Below, one piece after another: positions 21,037-31,740 of a DNA stretch of 64,000 bases. Position numbers and translations under genes: made by a program. The DNA comes from Alphaproteobacteria bacterium (lineage in GTDB: Bacteria; Pseudomonadota; Alphaproteobacteria; ATCC43930; CGMCC-115725). The DNA lies in the NCBI GenBank assembly GCA_028871455.1, contig JAGWNF010000001.1, positions 108,349-172,348 on the forward strand. Reading direction: 5' to 3'. Position 1 is the first letter of the stretch; each line of letters opens with the position of its first letter. The notes below the pieces were generated by a model. It was not told where the DNA came from. It worked only from the letters and a program-made list of their open reading frames with translations, and did no database searches.

Positions 21037-22778
21037 AGCGTCCCAACGACATGCGCGACGATCCGTGTCGGCCGCGTCATTTTCGGCCGCAGGCTAGCGC
21101 ACCCGTGCCGCCCGAAGGGCCGGCGCAAGATGCGATCGAGCTGAGCCACACGCGGCTGCTGATCGCCGGCGCGCTGTTCCTGCTGGCGTTCGCGGTGATC
21201 GGCGCACGCCTCGTCGAGGTCGCCGGTTTCAAGACCGGCGACGTACACCTCGCGCGCGGTCATGCCGCCGCCCGGATGGTGATTACGCGGGCCAACATCG
21301 TCGATCGCAACGGCGTTCTGCTGGCGACGACACTCGAAGTGCCGTCGCTCTTCGCCGATCCAAAGCTGATCGCCGACAAGCGGGATACTGCGCGCAAGCT
21401 GGCTGCGATTCTGCCCGAATTGGCCGAAAGCGAGATTTATGCCCGGCTCAACACCGACAAGAGCTTCGTCTGGCTCGATCGGCGTCTCACGCCGCAGCAG
21501 GAGAACGCCGTCAATCAGCTCGGTATTCCCGGCCTCCGGTTCCAGAGCGAGGGCAAGCGCGTCTATCCCGAAGGCAGCCTCACCGCGCATGCCGTCGGTT
21601 ACGTCGGCATCGATGATAACGGCCTCGCCGGCATCGAACGAAGCTTCGACCAGGAATTGAAGCGCCACACCCAGCCGGTTCAGCTGTCGCTCGACATACG
21701 GCTGCAATACATCCTGCACCGCGAACTCGAGCGTCAGTTCGACGAGTTCAAGGCGATCGGCGCCGCCGGGCTGATCATGAATGTGCGCAACGGCGAGGTG
21801 CTGGCGCTCGACTCACTGCCGGATTTCAACCCGGCCGATCCGGGTAGCGCGACGCCGGCGGAGCTCTTCAATCGCGTCAGTCTCGGCACCTACGAGATGG
21901 GCTCGGTGCTCAAGATCTTTAACACGGCGATGGTGCTCGACGACGGCGTCGCGACGATGGGCACGACCTTCGACGCGACCAAGCCGCTGCAAGTCGGCCG
22001 TTTCGTCATTCACGACTATGAGCCGAAGAAGCGCTGGCTCAGCCTGCCCGAAATCTTCGAGTACTCGTCCAACATCGGGTCAGCGCGCATGGCGGCCGAG
22101 GCCGGTGCCGATCGCCAGCGCGCGTTCCTGGCGAAGCTCGACCTGCTGCATCCGCCGGCGTTCGAACTGCCCGAAGGCACGCCGCTCTATCCGACTCCGT
22201 GGCGGCCGATCAACGTCATGACCATCGCCTTTGGCCATGGCATCAGCATCAGCCCGCTCCAACTGGCGGCGGGGGCCAGCGCTATCGTCAACGGCGGCGT
22301 CTACTATCCGCCGACCATCATCAAGCGGCCGGAAGATGTTCCGGCCGATGGCCACCGCGTAGTTTCGGCGACGACTTCCGACGAGATGCGGCGACTCATG
22401 CGGCTGGTGGTCGAAGGCGGTACCGGCAGGCTGGCGGCTGGCTCGGGCTACGACATCGGCGGCAAGACCGGCACCGCGGAAAAAGACGCCGACGGCCGGT
22501 ATGAGACCCACAAGCTACTGTCCTCGTTCCTCGGCGTCTTCCCGATTGACCAGCCGCAGTTCCTGGTCCTGGTCATGCTCGACGAGCCGCATGGCGACGC
22601 TCACACCGGCGGCTTCGCCACCGGCGGCATGGTCGCGGCACCGGCGGTCAAGCGCATCGTCATGCGCATGGCGCCGATCGTTGGAATTCCTCCGGTAGAC
22701 CAAAATTCGCCCGAAAATCGCCGTTCTCTGATGGTCGGCTTGCCCAACCCGCAGGGACGGAAGCTTGCGGCTAACTGA
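21033..22778 (+). CDS. ftsI: Septal peptidoglycan transpeptidase FtsI (PBP3)
   Basis: Class B penicillin-binding protein that cross-links septal wall with FtsW. The 581 aa protein has a signal anchor (about residues 39-60, LLIAGALFLLAFAVIGARLVEV), a pedestal domain and a transpeptidase domain. Active-site motifs are S291-x-x-K294 (GSVLK), S345-S-N347 and K478-T-G-T. The acylation motif reads SVLK instead of the common STFK, which still keeps the catalytic Ser and Lys. It overlaps ftsL by ATGA and murE by 14 nt. Confidence 0.97.
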   Translation: MKRPNDMRDDPCRPRHFRPQASAPVPPEGPAQDAIELSHTRLLIAGALFLLAFAVIGARLVEVAGFKTGDVHLARGHAAARMVITRANIVDRNGVLLATTLEVPSLFADPKLIADKRDTARKLAAILPELAESEIYARLNTDKSFVWLDRRLTPQQENAVNQLGIPGLRFQSEGKRVYPEGSLTAHAVGYVGIDDNGLAGIERSFDQELKRHTQPVQLSLDIRLQYILHRELERQFDEFKAIGAAGLIMNVRNGEVLALDSLPDFNPADPGSATPAELFNRVSLGTYEMGSVLKIFNTAMVLDDGVATMGTTFDATKPLQVGRFVIHDYEPKKRWLSLPEIFEYSSNIGSARMAAEAGADRQRAFLAKLDLLHPPAFELPEGTPLYPTPWRPINVMTIAFGHGISISPLQLAAGASAIVNGGVYYPPTIIKRPEDVPADGHRVVSATTSDEMRRLMRLVVEGGTGRLAAGSGYDIGGKTGTAEKDADGRYETHKLLSSFLGVFPIDQPQFLVLVMLDEPHGDAHTGGFATGGMVAAPAVKRIVMRMAPIVGIPPVDQNSPENRRSLMVGLPNPQGRKLAAN

Positions 22779-24237
22779 CATCATGGATGGCGGATCGCGC
22801 CCGCGCAGGTTCGCGCCGTCGATGGGCGATCCCGAGATTCTTGGCCTGACGTCTGACTCCCGCGAAGTGAAACCCGGTTATCTCTTCGCCGCCTTGCCCG
22901 GCGTCCGCGATAACGGCCGGCGTCATGTCGACGATGCGCTCGCGCGCGGCGCCGTCGCCATACTCACTGATGACGCGCCGCTCGAGCGACCGATCGGCGT
23001 GCCCGTCATCGCCGATCCCAAACCCCGCCGTCGCTTGGCGCGGATGGCGGCGCGGTTCTACGCGCCGCAGCCGGCGACCATCGCCGCCGTCACCGGCACC
23101 AACGGCAAGACCTCGGTCGTGGTCTTCACGCGTCAGATCTGGGCGGCGCAGGGACTGAAGGCGGCGAGCCTCGGTACCATCGGTTTGGTCGCGCCGGGGA
23201 TGGTGCAGCCGGGAGCCCTCACCACACCGGATCCAGTCAAGCTGCATGCGTTGCTGCGCGACCTGACGCGCGCTGGCATCGAGCACGTCGCGCTCGAAGC
23301 GTCGTCGCACGGCCTCGACCAATATCGGCTCGACGGCCTCACGCTTGCCGCCGCGGCCTTCACCAATCTGACTCGCGATCATCTCGACTACCACGGCGAC
23401 ATAGCACACTACTTCGCCGCCAAGCGCCGGCTGTTCGCCGAACTGCTGCCCGCCTCGGCCAGCGCCGTCATCAACACCGACGACGAGTACGGCCGCATCC
23501 TCATCGGCGTGGCGAAGGCGCGCGGCCAGCACGTCATCACCTATGGCACCGCGGACGATGCCGAGCTGCGGCTGATCTCGGCGTCGCCGGCCGCGCGCGG
23601 CCTGTCGGTCAACATCGCCGTCCGTGGCGAGCGACATCGGCTCGATCTGCCGTTGCTCGGAACTTTCCAGGCGATGAACGCGCTCGCCGCGGTCGGCCTC
23701 GCCATCGCGACCGGCACGCCGGCGGCGGACGCGCTCGGCGTCCTACCGCGGCTCGAAGGCGTGCCCGGCCGCATGGAGCTGGCGGCGACGCATCCCGCCG
23801 GCGCGTCGCTGATCGTCGATTACGCCCATACCCCCGACGCGCTCGAGACCGCGCTCAAGGCGCTGCGCCCGCACGCCGCCAAGCGGCTCGTCGTCGTGTT
23901 CGGCTGCGGCGGCGACCGCGATGCTGGCAAGCGGCCGCAAATGGGCGCCATCGCGGCGCGGCTGGCCGACATCGTCATCGTCACCGACGACAATCCGCGG
24001 TTCGAGGAACCAGCCATCATTCGACGCGCCATTCTCGCCGCCTGCCCCGGCGGCCGCGAGATCGGCGACCGCCGCGCTGCGATCCGCACCGCGGCAAAGC
24101 TGCTCGAACCAGGCGATGTCTTGCTGATCGCCGGCAAGGGCCATGAAGCCGGCCAGATCGTCGGCGCACGGACCCTGCCGTTCGACGACCGGATCGAGGC
24201 GCAAGCGGCGGTCCGTCTGCCGGGAGGCGGCGCATGA
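22765..24237 (+). CDS. murE: UDP-MurNAc-tripeptide ligase MurE (meso-DAP adding)
   Basis: It adds the third stem residue to UDP-MurNAc-L-Ala-D-Glu. The ATP loop GTNGKTS has Lys115. The pocket motif D409-N-P-R412 is diagnostic of enzymes that select meso-diaminopimelate rather than lysine. Length is 490 aa. TTG 22765 yields the usual MRLTDI start and overlaps ftsI by 14 nt, with GGGACGG upstream; ATG 22783 is possible. The murE stop overlaps the murF start. Confidence 0.96.
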   Translation: MRLTDIMDGGSRPRRFAPSMGDPEILGLTSDSREVKPGYLFAALPGVRDNGRRHVDDALARGAVAILTDDAPLERPIGVPVIADPKPRRRLARMAARFYAPQPATIAAVTGTNGKTSVVVFTRQIWAAQGLKAASLGTIGLVAPGMVQPGALTTPDPVKLHALLRDLTRAGIEHVALEASSHGLDQYRLDGLTLAAAAFTNLTRDHLDYHGDIAHYFAAKRRLFAELLPASASAVINTDDEYGRILIGVAKARGQHVITYGTADDAELRLISASPAARGLSVNIAVRGERHRLDLPLLGTFQAMNALAAVGLAIATGTPAADALGVLPRLEGVPGRMELAATHPAGASLIVDYAHTPDALETALKALRPHAAKRLVVVFGCGGDRDAGKRPQMGAIAARLADIVIVTDDNPRFEEPAIIRRAILAACPGGREIGDRRAAIRTAAKLLEPGDVLLIAGKGHEAGQIVGARTLPFDDRIEAQAAVRLPGGGA

Positions 24238-25634
24238 GCGCGCTCTGGACGGCAGCCGAGGCCGCCGGCGCCACCGGTGGCATGAACACCGCCGACTGGA
24301 CCACGCAAGGCGTGTCGATCGACAGCCGCTCTCTCCTGCCCGGCGACCTCTTTGTCGCCCTCAAGGGACCGAAATTTGATGGCCACGAGTTCGTCCTCGC
24401 CGCCTTCGACAAGGGCGCGGCCGCCGCGATGGTCAGCCGGCAAATGCCCGACGCTGCCATGCCGCTGCTGATGGTCGCCGACACGCAGACCGGGCTCGAA
24501 GATCTCGGTCGCGCCGCGCGCGCTCGAACCGCCGCCAAGATCATCGGCGTCACCGGCAGCGTTGGCAAGACCGGCACCAAGGAAGCGCTGCGTCACGCGC
24601 TCGAGCGTCAGGGTCCGACGCACGCCTCGACCGGCAGCCTCAACAATCAGTGGGGCGTGCCGTTATCGCTGGCTCGTATGCCGCGCGAGACCGCCTACGG
24701 CGTGTTCGAGATGGGCATGAATCATCCGGGCGAGATCGACGCGTTGACGCGACTGGTCCGGCCGGATGTCGCCGTGATTACCACCGTCGAGCCGGCGCAT
24801 CTCGGATTCTTTCCGTCGGTCGAGGCGATCGCCGACGCCAAGGCGGAAATCTTCAACGGCATGGAGCCGCGCGGTTGTGCCGTGCTCAATCGCGACAATC
24901 CGCATTTCGATCGTCTCGCCGAGCGGGCGACGGCCGCCGGTGTTGGCCGCATCGTCGATTTCGGCGCGCAGGCGGCAGCAGCGGTTCATCTGATCGATTG
25001 CCATCTCCACGCTAGCGCCAGCGCCGTTACGGCTTCGGTGCAGGGCGAAATCGTCGACTATTGCCTGGCGCTGCCCGGTCGGCATTGGGTGATGAATAGC
25101 CTTGCGGTCCTGGCAGCGGTCAAGGCTGCTGGGGGCGACGTCGGCACCGCCGCCGCCGCTATGGCGACGCTCGAGCCGATGGCCGGACGCGGTCTAAGGC
25201 GCAAGATCGCCGCGGCCAGCGGCGATGCCCTGTTGATCGACGAGAGCTACAACGCCAGCCCAGCGTCAATGCGCGCGGCAATCGCGGTGCTCGGCGCGGC
25301 GCAACCCGAAAGAGGCGGCCGCCGGATCGCCGTGCTCGGCGACATGCTCGAATTGGGCGCCGACGCCGCCAACCTGCATGCCGAACTGGCCGGGCCACTG
25401 CACGACGCCGGCGTTGATCTGGTCTTCACCGTCGGCGCCTCCATGTGGGCGCTGCACGAGGCTCTGCCGACACGGCGTCGTGGCGGTCACGCGGCGACCG
25501 CGACCGAGATAGCCGAAACTGTCGCCAGCCGGCTTCGGCGCGGCGATGTCGTCATGGTCAAAGGCTCCTACGGCAGCCGAATGCGCGACGTGATCGCGCG
25601 CCTGTCGACTGCAGCCGAACCGGCGAGGCATTGA
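24234..25634 (+). CDS. murF: UDP-MurNAc-pentapeptide synthetase MurF
   Basis: It adds D-Ala-D-Ala to the tripeptide precursor in the cytoplasm. The 466 aa protein has the N-terminal VSIDSRSLLPGDLFVALKGPKFDGHEF and ATP loop GSVGKTGTK (Lys112). ASTGSLNNQWGVPLSL, EMGMNHPGEID and the C-terminal DESYNASPASMRAAI, all MurF signatures, follow. It starts inside the murE stop (ATGA) and ends 3 bp before mraY. Confidence 0.97.
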   Translation: MSALWTAAEAAGATGGMNTADWTTQGVSIDSRSLLPGDLFVALKGPKFDGHEFVLAAFDKGAAAAMVSRQMPDAAMPLLMVADTQTGLEDLGRAARARTAAKIIGVTGSVGKTGTKEALRHALERQGPTHASTGSLNNQWGVPLSLARMPRETAYGVFEMGMNHPGEIDALTRLVRPDVAVITTVEPAHLGFFPSVEAIADAKAEIFNGMEPRGCAVLNRDNPHFDRLAERATAAGVGRIVDFGAQAAAAVHLIDCHLHASASAVTASVQGEIVDYCLALPGRHWVMNSLAVLAAVKAAGGDVGTAAAAMATLEPMAGRGLRRKIAAASGDALLIDESYNASPASMRAAIAVLGAAQPERGGRRIAVLGDMLELGADAANLHAELAGPLHDAGVDLVFTVGASMWALHEALPTRRRGGHAATATEIAETVASRLRRGDVVMVKGSYGSRMRDVIARLSTAAEPARH

Positions 25635-25637
25635 GCA

Positions 25638-26726
25638 ATGCTCTACCTGCTGTTCGCCCCCCTCGCCGACCGGTTCGTGGCGTTCAACCTGTTCCGCTAC
25701 ATCACGTTCCGCTCGGGCGGCGCAGTGGTGACGGCGCTGATCATCAGCTTCATCTGCGGACCGTCCATCATCGCCTGGTTGCGCTCCAAACAGGCGGGGG
25801 GCCAGCCGATCCGCAGCGACGGCCCGGAAAGCCACCTCCTGACCAAAAAGGGCACGCCCACGATGGGCGGTTTCCTGATCCTGCTGGCAATCACCGGCTC
25901 GACGCTGCTCTGGGCCGATCTGGCCAATGCCTATATCTGGGTGACGCTGTTCGTCACTGCCGGTTTCGGCGCCGTCGGATTTGTCGACGATTATCGCAAA
26001 CTCACGCGCCGCTCGCACAAGGGTCTTTCCAGCCGCGCCAAATTCCTGATCGAGCTGACGATCAGCGCCGTCGGTGCTTATGCCGTCACGCTGATCACGC
26101 ATCCGCCGCTCGGCACGTCGCTAGCCGTGCCGTTCTTCAAGGGCGTACTGCCCGATCTCGGCTGGTTCTTCCTCGTCTTCGCCGCGTTCGTGATCACCGG
26201 CGCCTCCAACGCGGTCAACCTGACCGACGGGCTCGACGGCCTTGCCATCGTTCCGGCGATGATCGCCGGCGGCTGCTTCGCGCTGATCTCTTACCTCGTC
26301 GGCAATGTGATCTTCGCCAATTACCTTCAGTTGTGGCACGTCGCCGGTGCCGGCGAGCTTACCGTGTTCTGCGGCTCGCTGGTCGGCGCCGCACTCGGCT
26401 TCCTCTGGTTCAACGCGCCGCCGGCGATGGTCTTCATGGGCGACACCGGATCGCTCGCGATCGGCGCAGCTCTCGGCGTCGTTGCCGTGATCACCAAGCA
26501 CGAACTCGTGCTCGTGATCATCGGCGGCCTGTTCGTGCTCGAGACGGTTTCGGTGATCGTCCAAGTGGTGAGCTTCAAGCTGACCGGCCGGCGCGTCTTC
26601 CGCATGGCGCCGCTGCACCACCATTTCGAACAGAAGGGCTGGCAGGAACCGACCATCGTCATCCGCTTCTGGATCATCGCCTCGATCCTCGCGATCGCGG
26701 GCCTATCGACCCTCAAGCTGCGGTGA
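25638..26726 (+). CDS. mraY: Phospho-MurNAc-pentapeptide translocase MraY
   Basis: This integral membrane enzyme moves phospho-MurNAc-pentapeptide onto undecaprenyl phosphate to make lipid I. The 362 aa protein has about ten membrane helices. Catalytic motifs are GFVDDYRKL (paired Asp), [13 protein letters not shown] and the His-rich [11 protein letters not shown], in the canonical order. The [13 protein letters not shown] block after the first helices is also standard. It acts after MurF and before MurG. Confidence 0.97.
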   Translation: MLYLLFAPLADRFVAFNLFRYITFRSGGAVVTALIISFICGPSIIAWLRSKQAGGQPIRSDGPESHLLTKKGTPTMGGFLILLAITGSTLLWADLANAYIWVTLFVTAGFGAVGFVDDYRKLTRRSHKGLSSRAKFLIELTISAVGAYAVTLITHPPLGTSLAVPFFKGVLPDLGWFFLVFAAFVITGASNAVNLTDGLDGLAIVPAMIAGGCFALISYLVGNVIFANYLQLWHVAGAGELTVFCGSLVGAALGFLWFNAPPAMVFMGDTGSLAIGAALGVVAVITKHELVLVIIGGLFVLETVSVIVQVVSFKLTGRRVFRMAPLHHHFEQKGWQEPTIVIRFWIIASILAIAGLSTLKLR

Positions 26727-26730
26727 GGCG

Positions 26731-28113
26731 ATGATCGAGGTCGCGCAATTCCGCAATCAGACGATCGCCGTGCTCGGCCTGGCGCGCTCGGGTCTCGCCG
26801 CCGCTGTCGCGCTCAAGAGTGGCGGCGCCAAGGTCGTCGCTTGGGACGACGCGCCGGGCCGCCGCACCGAGGCGAGCCGCGCCGGTTTCGACCTGGTTGA
26901 TCTCGCCGCCGATCTCGCGGGCGCCAAGGCGCTCGTGTTGTCGCCCGGTATTCCGCACACCTTTCCGCAGCCGCATCCCGCGGCGGCGCGCGCCAAGGCG
27001 GCCGGCGTACCGATCATCGGCGACATTGAGCTGCTCGCCTTGGCGCAGAAGGCGGCGCGCTTCGCCGGCGTCTCCGGCACCAACGGCAAGTCGACAACCA
27101 CGGCGCTCATCGGCCATATCCTCGCCGAGTCGGGACGCAAGGTGGCGGTCGGCGGCAATCTCGGCGTGCCGGCGCTGCGACTCGAAGCCCTCGGTGCCGA
27201 CGGCATCTATGTCCTTGAGCTCAGCTCCTACCAGCTCGAGCTCACGCACAGCCTGGTGCTCGACGTGGCGGTGCTGCTCAACATCACGCCCGATCATCTC
27301 GACCGTCACGGTGGCATGGACGGTTATGTCGCCGCCAAGCAGCGCCTGTTCCGCGGCCAGGCTGCCCGGCATACGGCGGTCGTCGGCGTCGACGACGATA
27401 TCTGCCGCGGCATCTGCACCGCGCTGGTGAACGCGAACCGGCAGCGCGTGATCCCGATCTCGGGCAATCGCGCCGTCGAGCGCGGCGTCTATGTCGCAAA
27501 CGGCATGCTCGTCGACGATCTCGACGCCACGGCGCGGCCGGTGCTCTCGATGACCGAAGCGCCGCGGCTGCCCGGCATGCACAACAGCCAGAACGCCGCT
27601 GCAGCCTATGCCGCCGCGCGCGCGCTGGGCTGCGAGCCGGACGCGATCGTCCGGGCGATCCTGACGTTCCCGGGCCTGGCGCACCGCCAGGAGCTGATCG
27701 CGACGATCGACGGCATCCGTTACGTCAACGACTCCAAGGCAACCAATGCCGACGCCGCCGAGAAAGCCCTGATCTGCTACGACGACATCTACTGGATCGC
27801 CGGCGGACGCGCGAAGGAGGACGGCATTGATGCGCTGGCGCCGTTGTTCCCGCGCATCCGGCACGCGTTCCTGATCGGCGAGGCGGCTGATCGCTTCGCG
27901 CGCACCCTCGATGGCCGGGTCGCTCACGAGACATCGGGCACGCTCGATGCGGCGGTCGCCGCCGCGCGTCATGCCGCGCTCAACGACCGCCGGCGCGGCG
28001 CCGTCGTGCTGCTGTCGCCGGCCTGCGCCTCGTTCGACCAGTTCCGCGATTTCGAGGATCGCGGCGACCACTTCCGTCGGCTGGTGGAAAAGCTGCCCGG
28101 GAGGCGCGCGTGA
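26731..28113 (+). CDS. murD: UDP-MurNAc-L-alanine:D-glutamate ligase MurD
   Basis: It adds D-glutamate to UDP-MurNAc-L-Ala. The 460 aa protein has an N-terminal UDP-binding domain (IAVLGLARSGLAAAVAL), ATP loop SGTNGKSTTT with Lys120, ELSSYQLELT, NITPDHLDRHG and the C-terminal VNDSKATNADAAEKAL and LLSPACASFDQF. All Mur ligase invariants are visible. GTG of ftsW overlaps its stop by four bases. Confidence 0.97.
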   Translation: MIEVAQFRNQTIAVLGLARSGLAAAVALKSGGAKVVAWDDAPGRRTEASRAGFDLVDLAADLAGAKALVLSPGIPHTFPQPHPAAARAKAAGVPIIGDIELLALAQKAARFAGVSGTNGKSTTTALIGHILAESGRKVAVGGNLGVPALRLEALGADGIYVLELSSYQLELTHSLVLDVAVLLNITPDHLDRHGGMDGYVAAKQRLFRGQAARHTAVVGVDDDICRGICTALVNANRQRVIPISGNRAVERGVYVANGMLVDDLDATARPVLSMTEAPRLPGMHNSQNAAAAYAAARALGCEPDAIVRAILTFPGLAHRQELIATIDGIRYVNDSKATNADAAEKALICYDDIYWIAGGRAKEDGIDALAPLFPRIRHAFLIGEAADRFARTLDGRVAHETSGTLDAAVAAARHAALNDRRRGAVVLLSPACASFDQFRDFEDRGDHFRRLVEKLPGRRA

Positions 28114-29228
28114 ACTTCGCCCGCACCGATCGCAGCGCGGTGGCGCAATGGTGGTGGACAGTCGACCGCTGGAGCCTCGCCGCCTTGGCCGGTCTGATCG
28201 CGTTCGGATCGCTGCTGGTCATGACCGCGAGCCCGTCGGTGGCCATCCACATGCACGACCCGCGGCTCCATTTCATCATCCGTTATTTCGCGGTGCTGCC
28301 GGTCTCGATGGCCGTGATGTTCGTGGTGTCGTTGCAAAATCCGCGCGCGATACGTCGCATCGCGGTGGTGGGTTTCGCGGTTTCGCTGCTGTTGCTGGCC
28401 GCCACGCCGTTCGTCGGCGTCGAGATCCTCGGCGCCCGCCGCTGGATCGAAGTCGGTGGCTTTTCGCTTCAACCGTCGGAGTTCGTCAAGCCGTGCTTTG
28501 CGGTGATCTGCGCCTGGCTCTTCGCCAAGTCGCGCGAGCAGCCGGACTTCCCTGGCCAATGGATCGCCGTCGGACTCTTCGGTGTCATCTTGATTCTGCT
28601 GATCGGTCAGCCCGATCTCGGCATGTCGGTGGTGGTCTCGGCGGTCTGGTTTACCCAGCTCTTCCTCGCCGGATTGCGGATCGCGCAGGCGGCAATAGTG
28701 CTGGGCCTCGGCGCTGGCGGCCTCGTCGCGACCTATTTCACGCTGCCGCACGTCACCAGCCGCGTCGACCGGTTCTTCGACCCGGCAAGCGGCGATTCGT
28801 ATCAGGTCGACCGCGCCATGGACGCCTTCGTCCACGGCGGCCTGTGGGGCGTCGGCCCGGGCGAAGGCACGATCAAGCAGTCGCTGCCTGACGCGCATGC
28901 CGACTTCGTCTTCGCCGTCGCCGGCGAGGAACTCGGCCTCTTCGTCTGCCTGATCATCGTCGGACTGTTCGCCTTCATCGTGCTGCGCGGTTTCACGCGG
29001 CTGCTGCAAGAGAACAACCTGGCAGTCGTGCTCGGCGCGACCGGCCTTCTTGTCCAGTTCGGCCTGCAAGCCGTGATCAACATGGCGTCGACGCTCCATC
29101 TGATGCCGACCAAGGGCATGACGCTGCCGTTTCTGTCCTATGGCGGCTCGTCGATGCTGGCGCTCGGTCTCGGCATGGGCATGGCCCTGGCGCTGACGCG
29201 CCGACGCTACGGCGGAGAGCCGACATGA
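28110..29228 (+). CDS. ftsW: Septal peptidoglycan glycosyltransferase FtsW
   Basis: SEDS-family polymerase that works with FtsI at the septum. The 372 aa protein has about ten membrane segments. The SEDS blocks GARRWIEVGGFSLQPSEFVK, GQPDLGMSVV, DSYQVDRAMDAFVHGGLWGVGPGEG, FAVAGEELG and the C-terminal LPFLSYGGSSMLALGLGMGM are present. Start is GTG 28110 in a GTGA overlap with murD. RodA is excluded by location and by the FtsW-type loop. Confidence 0.96.
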   Translation: MNFARTDRSAVAQWWWTVDRWSLAALAGLIAFGSLLVMTASPSVAIHMHDPRLHFIIRYFAVLPVSMAVMFVVSLQNPRAIRRIAVVGFAVSLLLLAATPFVGVEILGARRWIEVGGFSLQPSEFVKPCFAVICAWLFAKSREQPDFPGQWIAVGLFGVILILLIGQPDLGMSVVVSAVWFTQLFLAGLRIAQAAIVLGLGAGGLVATYFTLPHVTSRVDRFFDPASGDSYQVDRAMDAFVHGGLWGVGPGEGTIKQSLPDAHADFVFAVAGEELGLFVCLIIVGLFAFIVLRGFTRLLQENNLAVVLGATGLLVQFGLQAVINMASTLHLMPTKGMTLPFLSYGGSSMLALGLGMGMALALTRRRYGGEPT

Positions 29229-30319
29229 GCGCGCTGATCGTGCTCGCCGCCGGCGGTACCGGCGGCCACATGTTCCCCGCCGAAGCGCTCGCCGGCGAAC
29301 TGGTCGGACGCGGCGTGAAGGTGGCATTGGTCACGGACCGGCGCGGCCAAGCCTTCGAGAGCCGGTTGCCAGGCGTCGCCCTGCATCGCATCCGCGCCGG
29401 CCGGCCGGGCCCCGGCCTCGCGAGCCGGGTGCTGGCGCTCTGCGAGATCGCGCTCGGTCTGTTGGCGGCGCGCCGGATCCTGCGCGCGCTGGCGCCGGCC
29501 GCGGCAGTCGGCTTCGGCGGCTATCCATCGGTGCCGACCATGATGGCCGCCTCGCGTCTCGGCGTGCCGACCGTGATCCACGAGCAGAACGCCCGGCTCG
29601 GTCGCGCCAATCGGTGGCTCGTGCCGCGGATGAAACGTATTGCGACCTCGTTCACGCAAGTCGACGGCCTCGCCGACATTGCGCGCACACGCATCGTCGA
29701 GACCGGCAACCCGGTGCGACCGGCCGTCGCGGCGGAGCGCGGGGCGCCCTATGCGGCGCCGACCGACGGGCCGATCAGTTTGCTGATTATCGGCGGCAGC
29801 CAGGGCGCGCGGATCCTCAGCGCCGTCGTGCCGGCGGCGCTGGCCCTGTTGCCCTCCGGGCTCAAGGCGCGCCTCGCGGTCGCGCAGCAGGCGCGACCGG
29901 AGGACCTCGAGGCGGTCAAGCACACTCATGAGACGAACGGCATTCATGCCGAAGTTGCCAGCTTCTTCACCGACGTGCCGGCGCGCATGCGACGCGCCCA
30001 CCTGGTGATTTCGCGCTCCGGCGCCTCGAGCGTCGCCGAACTCTGCGTCATCGGCCGGCCGGCGATTCTGGTGCCCTATCGCTACGCCGCCGACGATCAT
30101 CAGACCGCCAATGCCGAGGCGCTGGCCGCGGTCGGTGCCGGCTGGACGATGAGCGAGCCGAACTTCACGCCTGAGACCTTGGCGCAACGTCTCGTGACGC
30201 TGTTCGCACAACCGCAGTCGCTCGCTGCAGCGGCTGCCGCCGCGCAGCATCTCGGCCGGCCCGATGCGGCGCGACGGCTGGCCGACCTTGTGATCGAAAC
30301 CGCGGGAGGCGCGCGATGA
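29225..30319 (+). CDS. murG: UDP-GlcNAc:lipid I transferase MurG
   Basis: This peripheral membrane GT-B enzyme makes lipid II. The 364 aa protein has the Gly-rich [10 protein letters not shown] (residues 10-19), [25 protein letters not shown], the acceptor and donor domain hinge [12 protein letters not shown], and [23 protein letters not shown] near the C-terminus. ATGA overlaps tie it to ftsW and murC. Confidence 0.97.
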   Translation: MSALIVLAAGGTGGHMFPAEALAGELVGRGVKVALVTDRRGQAFESRLPGVALHRIRAGRPGPGLASRVLALCEIALGLLAARRILRALAPAAAVGFGGYPSVPTMMAASRLGVPTVIHEQNARLGRANRWLVPRMKRIATSFTQVDGLADIARTRIVETGNPVRPAVAAERGAPYAAPTDGPISLLIIGGSQGARILSAVVPAALALLPSGLKARLAVAQQARPEDLEAVKHTHETNGIHAEVASFFTDVPARMRRAHLVISRSGASSVAELCVIGRPAILVPYRYAADDHQTANAEALAAVGAGWTMSEPNFTPETLAQRLVTLFAQPQSLAAAAAAAQHLGRPDAARRLADLVIETAGGAR

Positions 30320-31740
30320 GAGCGCTGCCTCTTGACATCGGCATCATCCATTTCACCGGCATCGGCGGCATCGGCATGAGCGGCATCGCCGAGATCCTGA
30401 AGAATCTCGGCTACGAGGTGCAGGGCAGCGATCTCGCCGACAACGCCAACGTCAAGCGGCTGCGTAGCCTCGGCATACGTATCTTCATCGGCCATCGCGC
30501 CGAGAATCTCGGCGCCGCCAACGTCGTCGTCGTATCGTCGGCGGTGAAGCCCGACAACCCGGAGGTCGTCGAGGCGCGCTCGCGCCTCGTCCCGGTCGTG
30601 CGTCGCGCCGAGATGCTTGCCGAGTTGATGCGACTCAAATGGGCCATCGCCGTCGCCGGCACCCACGGCAAGACGACCACGACCTCGCTCATCGGTACCC
30701 TGCTCGAGACTGCTGGCCTCGATCCGACGGTCATCAACGGCGGCATCATCAACGCCTACGGCACCAATGCGCGTCTTGGCGCCGGCGCCTGGATGGTGGT
30801 CGAGGCCGACGAAAGCGACGGCACTTTCGTCAAGCTGCCGTCGACCGTCGCCGTCGTCACTAACATCGACCCCGAGCACCTCGACTATTACGGCTCGGTC
30901 GAGGCGCTGCATCAGGGGTTCGAAAGCTTCGTCGCCGCCATCCCGTTCTACGGCGTCGCCGTGCTCTGCATCGATCATCCGGTGGTGCAAGGCCTGATTC
31001 CGAAGCTGACGGATCGCCGTATCGTCACCTACGGCTTCAATCCGCAGGCCGATATCCGCGCCGAGGCGGTCACACTCGGTGCCGACGGCGCGCATTTCGA
31101 CGCTATCGCCACCGACCGCCGCGACGGCAGCAGCCGGACGATCGCGCGTCTGCATCTGCCCATGTTCGGCCAGCACAACGTGCAGAATGCGCTCGCCGCG
31201 GTTGCGGTCGCGCGCGAGCTGAAGTTGTCGGACGACGTGGTGCATCGCGCCTTCGCCAGCTTCAAGGGCGTCAAGCGCCGCTTCACCAAGACCGGCGAGT
31301 GGAACGGGGTCACCGTCATCGACGACTACGGCCACCATCCCGTCGAGATCGCAGCAGTGCTGCGCGCAGCGCGCGGCGCGACTCAGGGCAGCGTCATCGC
31401 CGTGGTGCAGCCGCACCGCTACACGCGATTGAAGAACCTGTTCGAGGAATTCTGCACTTGCTTCAACGACGCCGACACGGTGTTGGTCGCCGACGTCTAT
31501 CCGGCGGGCGAGGCGCCGATCCCCGGCATCGACCGCGACGCGCTGGTGGCCGGCCTCAAGGCGCATGGCCACCGCGACGTGCAGCCCCTCGCCTCCGCCG
31601 ATGCGCTGCCAGCAGTCGTCCGCGAGCTGGCGAAGCCCGGCGACTTCGTGGTTTGCCTCGGCGCCGGGTCGATCACTGCCTGGGCCAACGCTCTACCCGA
31701 CGATCTGGCGGCGCTCACGCCGCAAAGGAAGCGCCGATGA
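30316..31740 (+). CDS. murC: UDP-MurNAc:L-alanine ligase MurC
   Basis: It adds the first stem residue, L-alanine. The 474 aa protein opens with the Rossmann-like [17 protein letters not shown], has ATP loop [10 protein letters not shown] (Lys119), [28 protein letters not shown] and [18 protein letters not shown]. These are standard MurC invariants. It starts within the murG stop and ends within the murB start. Confidence 0.97.
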   Translation: MRALPLDIGIIHFTGIGGIGMSGIAEILKNLGYEVQGSDLADNANVKRLRSLGIRIFIGHRAENLGAANVVVVSSAVKPDNPEVVEARSRLVPVVRRAEMLAELMRLKWAIAVAGTHGKTTTTSLIGTLLETAGLDPTVINGGIINAYGTNARLGAGAWMVVEADESDGTFVKLPSTVAVVTNIDPEHLDYYGSVEALHQGFESFVAAIPFYGVAVLCIDHPVVQGLIPKLTDRRIVTYGFNPQADIRAEAVTLGADGAHFDAIATDRRDGSSRTIARLHLPMFGQHNVQNALAAVAVARELKLSDDVVHRAFASFKGVKRRFTKTGEWNGVTVIDDYGHHPVEIAAVLRAARGATQGSVIAVVQPHRYTRLKNLFEEFCTCFNDADTVLVADVYPAGEAPIPGIDRDALVAGLKAHGHRDVQPLASADALPAVVRELAKPGDFVVCLGAGSITAWANALPDDLAALTPQRKRR